DNA from: Prevotellaceae bacterium KH2P17
Lineage (GTDB): Bacteria; Bacteroidota; Bacteroidia; Bacteroidales; Bacteroidaceae
Assembly (NCBI GenBank): GCA_900199655.1
Contig: FZRE01000021.1
Location: forward strand, 1 to 59,680
Length of the DNA: 59,680 bases
Direction: 5' to 3'
The translations under genes and the position numbers were made by a program. The notes beneath the pieces were generated by a model. It saw only the letters and a list, made by a program, of their open reading frames with translations, searched no databases and had not been told where the DNA came from. Of the stretch, positions 42,997-50,685 are shown piece after piece; the stretch's first letter is position 1; each line of letters opens with the position of its first letter.

Positions 42997-43092
42997 CCCG
43001 AGCCAAGGCGCAGAGACGCCGGGCGACCCTGCTGCAGCACGGCAGCAGGCGGGCTGGCGTAGCGAAGCAGAAACCAGAAACAACATAAACAA

Positions 43093-44754
43093 ATGAAGCA
43101 AGTACTTAAAGTAAGATGTAAAAACAACGGCCAGACGCAGGAAGTTGCTGTGGGCAGCACGCTTGCAGAGGTCTATGACGCACTGAATCTCAAGATGTCC
43201 TACGGCCCCATCTCGGCCAAAGTGAACCATGTAGTGGAGGGACTGCACTTCCGCCTTTACCACAACAAGGACGTAGAATTTCTCGACATGCACACCGGCT
43301 CGGGCTCTCGCGCCTACACGCGCACGCTCTTCTTCGTGTGCTGCAAGGCCATACACGACCTCTACTCCGGTGCCGAGGTGGTGATAGACATTCCCGTGAG
43401 CAAGGGCTACTACGTGAACCTGCAGATTGGCCGGCCCGTTACGGTGGCCGACGTGGATGCCATCCGCCGCCGCATGCAGGAGATTATAGAGGCCGGCATA
43501 CCCATTACGCGCCACGAGGTGCCCACGGAGGAGGCCGTCAAGATGTTCACCGAAAAGGGCGACGAGGCCAAGGTGAGGCTCCTGGAGAGCATCGGCACGC
43601 TCTACACCGTCTATTATCAGCTCGACGACTTCGTAGATTACTTCTACGGAGCGCTGCTCACCAACACCCGCGACCTGTACCTCTTTGGGCTCGAACCCTA
43701 TCATGAGGGGCTGCTGCTGCGTATCCCTTCGCTCTCCGAACCTTCGGAGCTGAGCCCCATGCCGCAGCAGGAAAAGATGTTCGAGGTGTTCAAGGAGCAC
43801 CACAGGCTGCAGGAGATAGTGGGCCTGCGCACTGTGGGCGACCTGAATGCAGCCGTTGCCGAGGGCCATGCCTCGGAGGTGGTGAACGTCAGCGAGGCAC
43901 TGCAGGAGAAGAAGATATCACGCATTGCCGACGAGATTGCTGCCCGCCGCGATGTCCGCCTGGTGCTGCTGGCAGGCCCGTCGTCGTCGGGCAAGACCAC
44001 AACCTGCAAGCGTCTGTCCGTCCAACTGCTTGCCAACGGCATCAAACCGCTGCAGATTTCGCTCGACGATTACTTCGTTGACCGCGAGCACACGCCAAAA
44101 GACGCCAACGGCGAGTACGACTACGAGAGCCTGCACGCCCTCAACATCCCGCTCATCAACACCCAGTTCAAGGCGCTCTTCGCAGGAGAAGAGGTGGAAC
44201 TGCCCAAATACAACTTCCAGACAGGACAGAGCGAACAGAGCGGAAAGAAGCTGAAGATGAACCCCAACAACGTGCTCGTGGTGGAAGGCATCCACGCCCT
44301 GAACCCCGAACTCACCGCTCAGATACCCGAGGAGCAGAAGTATCGTGTCTACATCTCGGCCCTTACAACCATCCTGTTGGATGATCACAACTACATTCCC
44401 ACGACCGACAACCGCCTGCTGCGCCGCATCATCCGCGACTACAAGTACCGTGGCGTGAGCGCGCAGGAAACCATCAGGCGCTGGCCTTCGGTGCGGGCAG
44501 GCGAAGAGAAGTGGATTTTCCCCTTCCAGGAGAATGCCGACGCCATGTTCAACAGCGCCATGCTGTACGAGCTGGCGGTAATCAAACAGCAGGTGGAGCC
44601 GCTCTTGGAGCAGGTGCCCGAGAGCTGTGAGGAGTACAGCGAGGCCTATAGGCTGCTGCGTTTCCTCCGTTATTTCCGTCCCGTTCCCTACAAGCAGCTG
44701 CCCCCCACGAGCCTGCTGCGCGAGTTCCTGGGCGGCAGCAGCTTCAAGTATTGA
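43093..44754 (+). CDS. Nucleoside (uridine) kinase-like protein with TGS/ThrRS-type N-terminus
   Basis: 553 residues. Residues 1-230 resemble the TGS and editing-associated (SAD-like) regions of threonyl-tRNA synthetase (VAVGSTLAEVYDALNLKM, RTLFFVCCKAIHDLYSGAEVVIDIPVSKGYYVNL). From 285 on it is a phosphoribulokinase/uridine kinase fold: Walker A LLAGPSSSGKTTTCKRLS at 292-309, LQISLDDYFVDREHTPKD, VVEGIHALNPELT, and RLLRRIIRDYKYRG. This fusion is common and conserved in Bacteroidetes; the true substrate is not certain. It starts 516 bp from the divergent cotransporter. Confidence 0.88.
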   Translation: MKQVLKVRCKNNGQTQEVAVGSTLAEVYDALNLKMSYGPISAKVNHVVEGLHFRLYHNKDVEFLDMHTGSGSRAYTRTLFFVCCKAIHDLYSGAEVVIDIPVSKGYYVNLQIGRPVTVADVDAIRRRMQEIIEAGIPITRHEVPTEEAVKMFTEKGDEAKVRLLESIGTLYTVYYQLDDFVDYFYGALLTNTRDLYLFGLEPYHEGLLLRIPSLSEPSELSPMPQQEKMFEVFKEHHRLQEIVGLRTVGDLNAAVAEGHASEVVNVSEALQEKKISRIADEIAARRDVRLVLLAGPSSSGKTTTCKRLSVQLLANGIKPLQISLDDYFVDREHTPKDANGEYDYESLHALNIPLINTQFKALFAGEEVELPKYNFQTGQSEQSGKKLKMNPNNVLVVEGIHALNPELTAQIPEEQKYRVYISALTTILLDDHNYIPTTDNRLLRRIIRDYKYRGVSAQETIRRWPSVRAGEEKWIFPFQENADAMFNSAMLYELAVIKQQVEPLLEQVPESCEEYSEAYRLLRFLRYFRPVPYKQLPPTSLLREFLGGSSFKY

Positions 44755-44913
44755 TGCCTTAGGCAGAGTGGGTTGTGGTTAAAGATTGAGTAACAGATTA
44801 GTTCTTTCGCTGCTTCTGTGTTTGAAAGACAAAGTAACAGAGTAATTTTTCCGTTGCTGGGAGGTTGTTTGTTGGCAGCGATGAATAAGGAACGGTGAGC
44901 GGAAAGGCTAACT

Positions 44914-45029
44914 GGTATCCTCCCCTTGGAAAGGGGAGGCGGAGGAGGGGATGACCAAATAGCAGCTATGAGCAAAGAAGCAGGGCAAATCATCCCCTCC
45001 TAACCTCCCCTTTCTAAGGGGAGGATACT
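44914..45029. repeat. 116-nt long inverted repeat (hairpin element), copy 4
   Basis: Reverse-complement orientation of copy 3; loop AAATAGCAGCTATGAGCAAAG. Confidence 0.88.
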
Positions 45030-45330
45030 GGTTTGACCCGTTGGTATTGCAGTCCGTTCTTTCATCAGTCTCCCGCCCGTTTGATAACTCAAGCAGCAAA
45101 AAAAACTACTCTGTTATTCTGTCTTTCACCTGCAGCAGGCCCCGGCAGGAAACCTTCAGCAGTACAAAAACTACTCTGTTACTCTGTCAAAAATCAGCAC
45201 CAGCAGCTTTTCCTCCCCTTAGAAAGGGGAGGTTAGGAGGGGATGAGGGCAACAGGAAAAACCTTTTTAAACTGCAGCCCGTAAACTATTAAAAACCAAC
45301 AAATTACGAACGGGAAAACAAAAGGTGCCT

Positions 45331-45411
45331 TTCAAGCCCCTTGAAGGGCACCTCCAGGGGGCTTGAAGGTATCGTTCAAGAGGCGTGAAAGGCATCTTCA
45401 ACCAGCGTAGA
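45331..45411. repeat. 22-bp-spaced palindrome array E (four units)
   Basis: Units at 45331 (TTCAAGCCCCTTGAA), 45353 (TCCAGGGGGCTTGAA), 45375 (TTCAAGAGGCGTGAA) and a decayed fourth at 45397 (TTCAACCAGCGTAGA). Further GTTACTCTGT repeats follow up to 45510. Confidence 0.83.
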
Positions 45412-45521
45412 AATGAATGGCGGTTGCGCCTTAGGCAGCAATACGCAGTTTTATTACTCTGTCTTTCACCCTTCGCAGCAGCCAAAATACAGTTTTGTTA
45501 CTCTGTCCTCGACACGGCGGT

Positions 45522-45570
45522 GCATAAAAAACAGGGACTGCAAAGCTCTCGTTCGAGCGGCAGTCCCTTT
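45522..45570 (-). terminator. Rho-independent terminator of the sigma factor operon
   Basis: GGGACTGC (45534-45541) pairs with GCAGTCCC (45560-45567), with an inner GCTC/GAGC stem. In the minus direction the stem is followed by TGTTTTTTATG. It lies 100 bp after the stop of the anti-sigma gene. Confidence 0.85.
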
Positions 45571-45669
45571 CCTACGTTAGTATGTTATGAAAAATTTGAG
45601 AGAATTGAAACTTCACAGTTTCTTTTTTGTTTTACTAAACATGATTTTATAGAGAAAGCATAGAAATAT

Positions 45670-46155
45670 CTACTTGATGATTGTCGGCGTGGCTGTGGGC
45701 TGGATGCTGCTCTGCTGGAGCGTGTCGATAACAGATGAATCGCCCATTGCCACGGAGGTGCCATGCTGCACCTTGTTGTATTCGTTGCTGCCGGCATTGG
45801 CGTAAGGGTCGGCATCCTGGCCGAACGGAACCTGCATGGCGTTGCCCAGGGTGAGCAGGATGGCCACCACGGCAGCTGCCTTGAACAGTGGCCGGAGCCG
45901 CTGCGGCAGGGTTACGAGGCGTGCCTTTACGGGCGCAGGTTCCTCTATGAGGGCCGTTATCCTGGCGTCGAAAGCCTCGTCCAGTACATCTTCTTTGACC
46001 TCGCTCTGCTGGTATGCGAAGAGCTCCCGGTAGGAGCGAAGCTCTGCCGGCACGTCTTTCTGGCTGAAGAACATGCGGAGTATCTCCTCTTCTTCAAGCG
46101 ATGTATCGCCTTGCCAGTAGCGCTGCAGGAGTTGTTTGATGTATTTATAGTCCAT
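45670..46155 (-). CDS. Putative anti-sigma factor
   Basis: 161 residues. Acidic N-terminal helical part (MDYKYIKQLLQRYWQGDTSLEEEEILRMFF) of the kind seen in Bacteroidetes sigma-factor partners, then one membrane helix (PLFKAAAVVAILLTLGNAMQV, about residues 88-110) and a short periplasmic tail. It overlaps the sigma factor gene by 11 nt, so the two are translated together. Databases often mislabel such proteins as oxidoreductase subunits; nothing here supports that. Assignment rests on topology and position. Confidence 0.65.
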   Translation of the reverse strand: MDYKYIKQLLQRYWQGDTSLEEEEILRMFFSQKDVPAELRSYRELFAYQQSEVKEDVLDEAFDARITALIEEPAPVKARLVTLPQRLRPLFKAAAVVAILLTLGNAMQVPFGQDADPYANAGSNEYNKVQHGTSVAMGDSSVIDTLQQSSIQPTATPTIIK

Positions 46156-46657
46156 AATCGTCGTATTCTTTAAACCGTTGCTTAATCGTTTGCCGGGCGC
46201 GGAAGATGTTTACTTTCACTTGCTCTTCGCTAATGCCCAGTATGGTTGCGATTTCTTTGTAGGGTTTTCCTTCGAAATCGCGGAGCTGCATGCAGCTCCG
46301 CTGCTTTTCGGGGAGCCCGTCTACGAGTCTTCTGACCAGTGAGATGCGGTCTTTCTGTATCATTTCCTCGTAGGGATTAGATGCCTGGTCGGCCCGTTCT
46401 GTGGGTGTTTCGTCGAGCGAATCGTTTTGGTTTTCCGCCTTCTTGAGCCTGTCCAGGGCCAGATTTCGGCAGATGGTGAGGCTAAAAGCCTCAATAGATT
46501 CTATCTCGTTCCAGTCCTCCCGCTTGTTCCAGACCTTTATCAGCGTGTCCTGCACGATGTCTTCTGCCTCTTCTCTGTTGAGAGTGATACGCAGCGCCAA
46601 CCGATAAAGAACATTCTTCAGCGGCAACACATCGTTACGGAAACTGATATCTTTCAT
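46145..46657 (-). CDS. ECF-type RNA polymerase sigma factor
   Basis: 170 residues from ATG 46657 (MKDISFRNDVLPLKNVLYRLA); the upstream ATG is unlikely. Region 2: ALRITLNREEAEDIVQDTLIKVW and SIEAFSLTICRNLALDRLKK. Region 4: LPEKQRSCMQLRDFEGKPYKEIATILGISEEQVKVNIFRARQTIKQ. It probably directs transcription of a small regulon under control of the membrane protein encoded next. Located after argB. Confidence 0.92.
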   Translation of the reverse strand: MKDISFRNDVLPLKNVLYRLALRITLNREEAEDIVQDTLIKVWNKREDWNEIESIEAFSLTICRNLALDRLKKAENQNDSLDETPTERADQASNPYEEMIQKDRISLVRRLVDGLPEKQRSCMQLRDFEGKPYKEIATILGISEEQVKVNIFRARQTIKQRFKEYDDYGL

Positions 46658-46752
46658 CTTCTCTCTGATTAAATGACGAACCAAGAATGGATTAGTTACA
46701 AACCGGTTACTGATTTTCGCCGTATTTAACTGTCGTTAACACGCGGCTTTCT

Positions 46753-47574
46753 TCAGCTTCTGATAACCGTGCCATGCCGCCCGTCGATGGCCGTGGCCAG
46801 TGTGATGATAACGCTGCTTACGCCGGCGTCGACGGCTGCCAGCGCGTTTTCTATCTTCGGTATCATGCCGCCGGCGATGGTGCCGTTGGCTACGTGGCGG
46901 TTGAAGTCGGCCCGGTTGATGACGGGTATCACGCTCTCGGCGTCGGCCGGGTTGGCCAGCACGCCTTTCTTCTCGAAGGTGTAGATGAGCGTAACGTCGT
47001 ATTGGGCGGCCAGGGCTTTGGCCGTTTCGGCGGCTATGGTGTCGGCATTGGTGTTGAGCAGGTGGCCTGCGCCGTCGTGGGTGAGGGGTGCCATGACGGG
47101 TGCTACGCCCGAGGAGATGAGCTGGCCGAGGCGGTCGGCGTCCACGTTGTCCACATCGCCCGCGAAGCCGAAGTCCACTTCGGTCTTCTCCGCGGTTCCC
47201 CCTGCACCTTGACCGGGCAGCGTCATGACCACGGGCGGGCGGCGATGGGAGCGTATGACGTCCATGTCGGCGCCCGTGAGTCCGAGCGCGTTCACGCCGC
47301 GAGCCTGCAGGCGGGCCACAATGTTCTTGTTAACCAGCCCGCCGTAGACCATCGTCACCACCTCCAGCATGTTGCTGTCGGTAATGCGGCGGCCGCCTAC
47401 CATCCGGTTTTCTATGCCGAGCGCGGCTGCCACCTTGGTGGCCCGGCGGCCTCCCCCGTGCACCAACAGCTTGTTGCCCGCAATGGCCGAGAAGTCAGAG
47501 AGCAGACGGTCGAGTTGCGCCTCGTCTTCAACGATGGCGCCGCCTACCTTTACGATGGTGAGTTTTGGTTTCAT
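46753..47574 (-). CDS. argB: Acetylglutamate kinase (Bacteroidetes type)
   Basis: 273 residues from ATG 47574 (MKPKLTIVKVGGAIVEDEAQL); a longer frame reaching 47688 runs into palindrome array F and is rejected. Amino-acid kinase motifs: KVGGAI, LLVHGGGRRATKVA, VTMVYGGLVNKNIVARLQARGVNALGLTGADMDVI, PVMAPLTHDGAGHLLNTNADTIAAETAKAL. Phosphorylates N-acetylglutamate (N-succinylglutamate in some Bacteroidetes) in arginine synthesis. The upstream neighbour is speA, linking arginine and polyamine metabolism. Confidence 0.92.
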   Translation of the reverse strand: MKPKLTIVKVGGAIVEDEAQLDRLLSDFSAIAGNKLLVHGGGRRATKVAAALGIENRMVGGRRITDSNMLEVVTMVYGGLVNKNIVARLQARGVNALGLTGADMDVIRSHRRPPVVMTLPGQGAGGTAEKTEVDFGFAGDVDNVDADRLGQLISSGVAPVMAPLTHDGAGHLLNTNADTIAAETAKALAAQYDVTLIYTFEKKGVLANPADAESVIPVINRADFNRHVANGTIAGGMIPKIENALAAVDAGVSSVIITLATAIDGRHGTVIRS

Positions 47575-47683
47575 ATCTTGCTGTAAAACGTACGTTCGCG
47601 AAATTTCATCCAGATGCTTCGTAAGCCTTTGAGTACCAGAGTATTGCTCTTGCTTGTGGCAACCCGGTTTTTTGGAGGTGCCT

Positions 47684-47742
47684 TTCAAGCCTCCTGAAGG
47701 ATACCTTCAAGGCCCTTGGCCGATAGCTTCAAGCGGCTTGAA
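47684..47742. repeat. Triple 22-bp-spaced palindrome array F
   Basis: Units at 47684 (TTCAAGCCTCCTGAA), 47706 (TTCAAGGCCCTTGGC) and 47728 (TTCAAGCGGCTTGAA), 110 bp upstream of argB. Confidence 0.85.
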
Positions 47743-47769
47743 TGGCAGCTTTGTTCAGCTTACTCGTTT

Positions 47770-48110
47770 TGGAAGTTAAAGTAGATAGAAGAAGTTAAGG
47801 AAGTTAGAAGCCGTTAGCGGGAGGCTTGGTTGTTTTGGAAGAGCTTTTTAAGAAGTTAAAGAAGTTAAGGTAGATAGAGAAGTTAAAGCCGTAAGTCGGC
47901 CCTCTGAGCTTCGTTCTGTTGGCCCTCTGAACTCCAGTCCATTGGCTTTAACTTCTTTAACTTCTTACATTATCTTCCTTAACTTCTTGCTTTATCTTCT
48001 TTAACTTCTTGCTTTATCTTCCTTAACTTCTTGCTTTAACTTCTTTAACTTCTTACATTATCTTCTTTAACTTCTTACATTATCTTCCTTAACTTCTTGC
48101 TTTCCTACTC
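47770..48110. repeat. 22-bp direct repeat tract with inverted flank
   Basis: Seven units beginning TTAACTTCTT start at 47957, 47979, 48001, 48023, 48045, 48067 and 48089, exactly 22 bp apart, each continuing (G/A)C(T/A)TTATCTTC with small changes. To the left GAAGTTAAAG and AAGAAGTTAAGG segments (47772-47890) are the inverted counterpart, and GAGAAGTTAAAGCC / GGCTTTAACTTC are complementary. The tract ends inside the stop region of speA. Similar motifs lie at 36965-37100. Confidence 0.85.
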
Positions 48111-49997
48111 CAAGTACGTGTAGCCGTAGAGGCCGGAGCGGTAGTTGGAGAGGAATTCCTTGCCCTCGTCGAGCGATATCTTGCCCTGCTTTACGCTCTT
48201 GGTAACCCACTGTTCGAGCTGGCGGACGAGCTTCTTGGGGTTGTACTGCACGTAGTCGAGCACCTCCTCTACGGTCTCGCCGTCGAATATCTGGTCGATG
48301 CTGTACCGTCCGTTGTCCACACTGATGTGCACGGCGTTGGTGTCTCCGAAGAGATTGTGCATGTCGCCGAGTATCTCCTGGTAAGCTCCCACGAGGAAAA
48401 CACCCAGGTAGTAGGGCTCGTTCCTGCGCAAGGGGTGAACCGACAGCACGTGAGACACGCGGCCGTCGGCCACGAAGTTGGCTATCTTTCCGTCGGAGTC
48501 GCAGGTTATGTCCTGCAGAGTGGCGTTGCGTGTTGGGCGCTCGTTGAGGCGCTGTATGGGCATGATGGGGAACAGCTGGTCAATGGCCCACGAGTCGGGG
48601 AGGCTCTGGAAGAGCGAGAAGTTGCAGAAGTACTTGTCTGCAAGCAGCTTGTCGAGGTTGCGAAGCTCATCGGGCACGTGCTTCATCGACTTGGCCAGCG
48701 TGTTTATCTCGTGGCACACGCTCCAGTACATGCTCTCTATCTCGGCCCTGGTCTTCAGGTCAACGATGCCGTGAGCGAAGAGTTCCAGCACTTCATCGCG
48801 TATCTGTTCGGCGTCGTGCCAGTCTTCAAGCATGGTGCGGGGGTTCAGGTTGCACCATATCTCGTAGAGGTCCTTCACCAGCTGGTGGTCGGTCTCCTTG
48901 GCTTCGAACTCCTCCGGCATCTCCGGTAGGCTGGCTGTCTCGAGCACATCGATAACAAGCACGGAGTGATGGGCGGCCAGCGAGCGTCCGCTCTCGGTGA
49001 TGATGTTGGGGTGCTGGATGCCGTTTTTGTCGGCGGCTTCCACGAACGTGTACACACAATCGTTGACATACTCCTGTATGGAGTAGTTGACAGAGCTCTC
49101 GGAGTTCGAGGAACGCGTGCCGTCATAGTCCACTCCGAGGCCTCCGCCGCAGTCAACGAAGTCGACGTTGTAGCCCATCTTGTGCAGGTTTATGTAGAAC
49201 TGGGCGGCTTCACGCAGTGCAGTCTGGATGCGGCGTATCTTGGTTATCTGGCTTCCTATGTGGAAGTGGATGAGCCGCAGGCAGTCATGCAGCCCTTTCT
49301 CGTCGAGTATTTTGAGCGCTTCGAGCAGTTCCGAGGAGGTTAGACCGAACTTCGAGGCGTCTCCTCCGCTCTCTTCCCACTTGCCGGAGCCGCTTGATGC
49401 GAGCTTGATCCTGATGCCCAGGTTCGGCATTACGTTGAGTTTCTTGGCTGCGCGGGCAATGATTTCGAGCTCGTTGAGTTTCTCCACCACGATGAAGATG
49501 CGCTTTCCCATCTTCTGAGCCAGCAGAGCCAGCTCGATGTAGCTCTGGTCCTTGTAGCCGTTACATACGATGAGCGAGTCGCTCTGGCACTGAACGGCTA
49601 TCACGGCGTGCAGCTCCGGCTTCGATCCTGCTTCGAGTCCGAGGTTGAACTTGCGGCCATGACTGATGATTTCTTCCACCACCGGCTGCATCTGGTTTAC
49701 CTTAACGGGGTAGATAATGAAGTTTTCGCCCTTGTAGTTGTACTCTTCCTTGGCCCGCTGAAAGCAGCTGGCGGTTTTCTCGATGCGGTTATCGAGAATG
49801 TCGGGAAAGCGCAGCAGCACCGGCGATGATATGTCGCGCAGCGCCAGCTCGTCCATGACTTCGCGCAAGTCTACCTGCGTTTTGTCCTTGCAAGGCGTCA
49901 CGTAGACGTTGCCCTTGTCGTTGATGCCAAAGTAAGAGGTGCCCCATCCGTTGATGTTATAGAGCTCCTTGGAGTCCTCAGTTGTCCATTTCTTCAT
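48105..49997 (-). CDS. speA: Biosynthetic arginine decarboxylase
   Basis: 630 residues, the usual length. PLP-dependent fold III enzyme: ENFIIYPVKVNQMQPVVEEI with the PLP-binding Lys, LGLEAGSKPELHAVIAV, ICNGYKDQSYIELALLA, LIHFHIGSQITKIRRIQTALREAAQFY, VDCGGGLGVDYDGTRS and PNIITESGRSLAAHHSVLVIDVLE. Converts arginine to agmatine for polyamine synthesis. It lies between aroK and argB on the same strand. Confidence 0.95.
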   Translation of the reverse strand: MKKWTTEDSKELYNINGWGTSYFGINDKGNVYVTPCKDKTQVDLREVMDELALRDISSPVLLRFPDILDNRIEKTASCFQRAKEEYNYKGENFIIYPVKVNQMQPVVEEIISHGRKFNLGLEAGSKPELHAVIAVQCQSDSLIVCNGYKDQSYIELALLAQKMGKRIFIVVEKLNELEIIARAAKKLNVMPNLGIRIKLASSGSGKWEESGGDASKFGLTSSELLEALKILDEKGLHDCLRLIHFHIGSQITKIRRIQTALREAAQFYINLHKMGYNVDFVDCGGGLGVDYDGTRSSNSESSVNYSIQEYVNDCVYTFVEAADKNGIQHPNIITESGRSLAAHHSVLVIDVLETASLPEMPEEFEAKETDHQLVKDLYEIWCNLNPRTMLEDWHDAEQIRDEVLELFAHGIVDLKTRAEIESMYWSVCHEINTLAKSMKHVPDELRNLDKLLADKYFCNFSLFQSLPDSWAIDQLFPIMPIQRLNERPTRNATLQDITCDSDGKIANFVADGRVSHVLSVHPLRRNEPYYLGVFLVGAYQEILGDMHNLFGDTNAVHISVDNGRYSIDQIFDGETVEEVLDYVQYNPKKLVRQLEQWVTKSVKQGKISLDEGKEFLSNYRSGLYGYTYLE

Positions 49998-50053
49998 GTT
50001 GTTGTTTGGGTTTGCGGGCCCTGGGAGCCCGTTGTTGATGTGTTGTGCCGTAT

Positions 50054-50635
50054 TTACAGGCCTAATAATGTCTTGATTTGGCCTACCGTAACCTTAATTT
50101 TGTCGTAGTGGTCCAGCAGGTCCACGTTGATTACATGGCGTGCTTTCAGGTAATAGGGCTCGCGGGCGAGCAGCTGTTCGCTGACGAATTGCTCCATCTC
50201 CTGCTGCGTCTTGCCCAGCAGCAGCGGCCTGACGGTGCGCCCCATCTTGAGGTGCTGGCAGAGCACTTGTGGCGAAGCCTTCAGATAAACGGTTGCTCCC
50301 TGGAGGTTGAGGTAGTCGATGTTGTCGAAGAAACAGGGCGTGCCGCCGCCGCAACTGATGATAACGCCCTCGAATTCGGCCACCTCGTGCAGCATGTTAT
50401 GCTCTATACGGCGGAACCCCTCTTCACCTTTTTCGTCGAAAATCTGCTTCACCGAGCGGTGCATACGCGTCTCTATGTACCAGTCGAGGTCGTAGAAAGG
50501 CATGCCGAGTTCCTTGGACAGCGCGTGCCCGATGGTGGTTTTGCCCGCCCCCATGTAGCCGATGAGGATGATGCGGGGCGGCTGCGGCCTTTCTCCTGCC
50601 GTGTTGTGCGAAAGCAAATCGTTGTCAGTCATCAT
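50054..50635 (-). CDS. aroK: Shikimate kinase
   Basis: About 193 residues from ATG 50635 (MMTDNDLL), preceded by a purine-rich GGAGGG-GGAGCGGAA site; the open frame extends 90 nt further but overlaps topA. Walker A IILIGYMGAGKTTIGHALS, shikimate-binding DLDWYIETRM and ISCGGGTPCF, and the lid ARTVRPLLLG-type segment GRTVRPLL. Phosphorylates shikimate in aromatic amino acid synthesis. A GC-rich stem lies in the short gap to topA. Confidence 0.92.
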   Translation of the reverse strand: MMTDNDLLSHNTAGERPQPPRIILIGYMGAGKTTIGHALSKELGMPFYDLDWYIETRMHRSVKQIFDEKGEEGFRRIEHNMLHEVAEFEGVIISCGGGTPCFFDNIDYLNLQGATVYLKASPQVLCQHLKMGRTVRPLLLGKTQQEMEQFVSEQLLAREPYYLKARHVINVDLLDHYDKIKVTVGQIKTLLGL

Positions 50636-50685
50636 GATGTTCCGCTCCCCCTCCCTCTTGAGGAGGGTGGGGAGAGGCCGCTTGT

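Larger units (their letters stand above)
44783..45411. repeat. Composite repeat R2, right arm of the inverted pair
   Basis: It contains GAGTAACAG elements at about 44786 and 44831, the 116-nt hairpin (44914-45029), inverted GTTA(C/T)TCTGTC elements near 45110 and 45177, CAGCACCAGCAGCTTTTCC, a half hairpin at about 45213-45245, CTATTAAAAACCAA, CGAACGGGAAAACAAA, and palindrome array E (45331-45411). This is the reverse complement order of L2. Together they flank 40836-44782. Confidence 0.85.

Noticed and set aside
46753..47688. Longer argB starting at 47688
   Set aside because: The extension would be translated from palindrome array F and lacks kinase homology; ATG 47574 starts the conserved MKPKLTIVKVGG.
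47957..48110. CRISPR-like array
   Set aside because: The 22-bp units are contiguous direct repeats without unique spacers and no cas genes are present; the same applies to the 22-bp palindrome arrays, whose 7-nt gaps are too short to be spacers.
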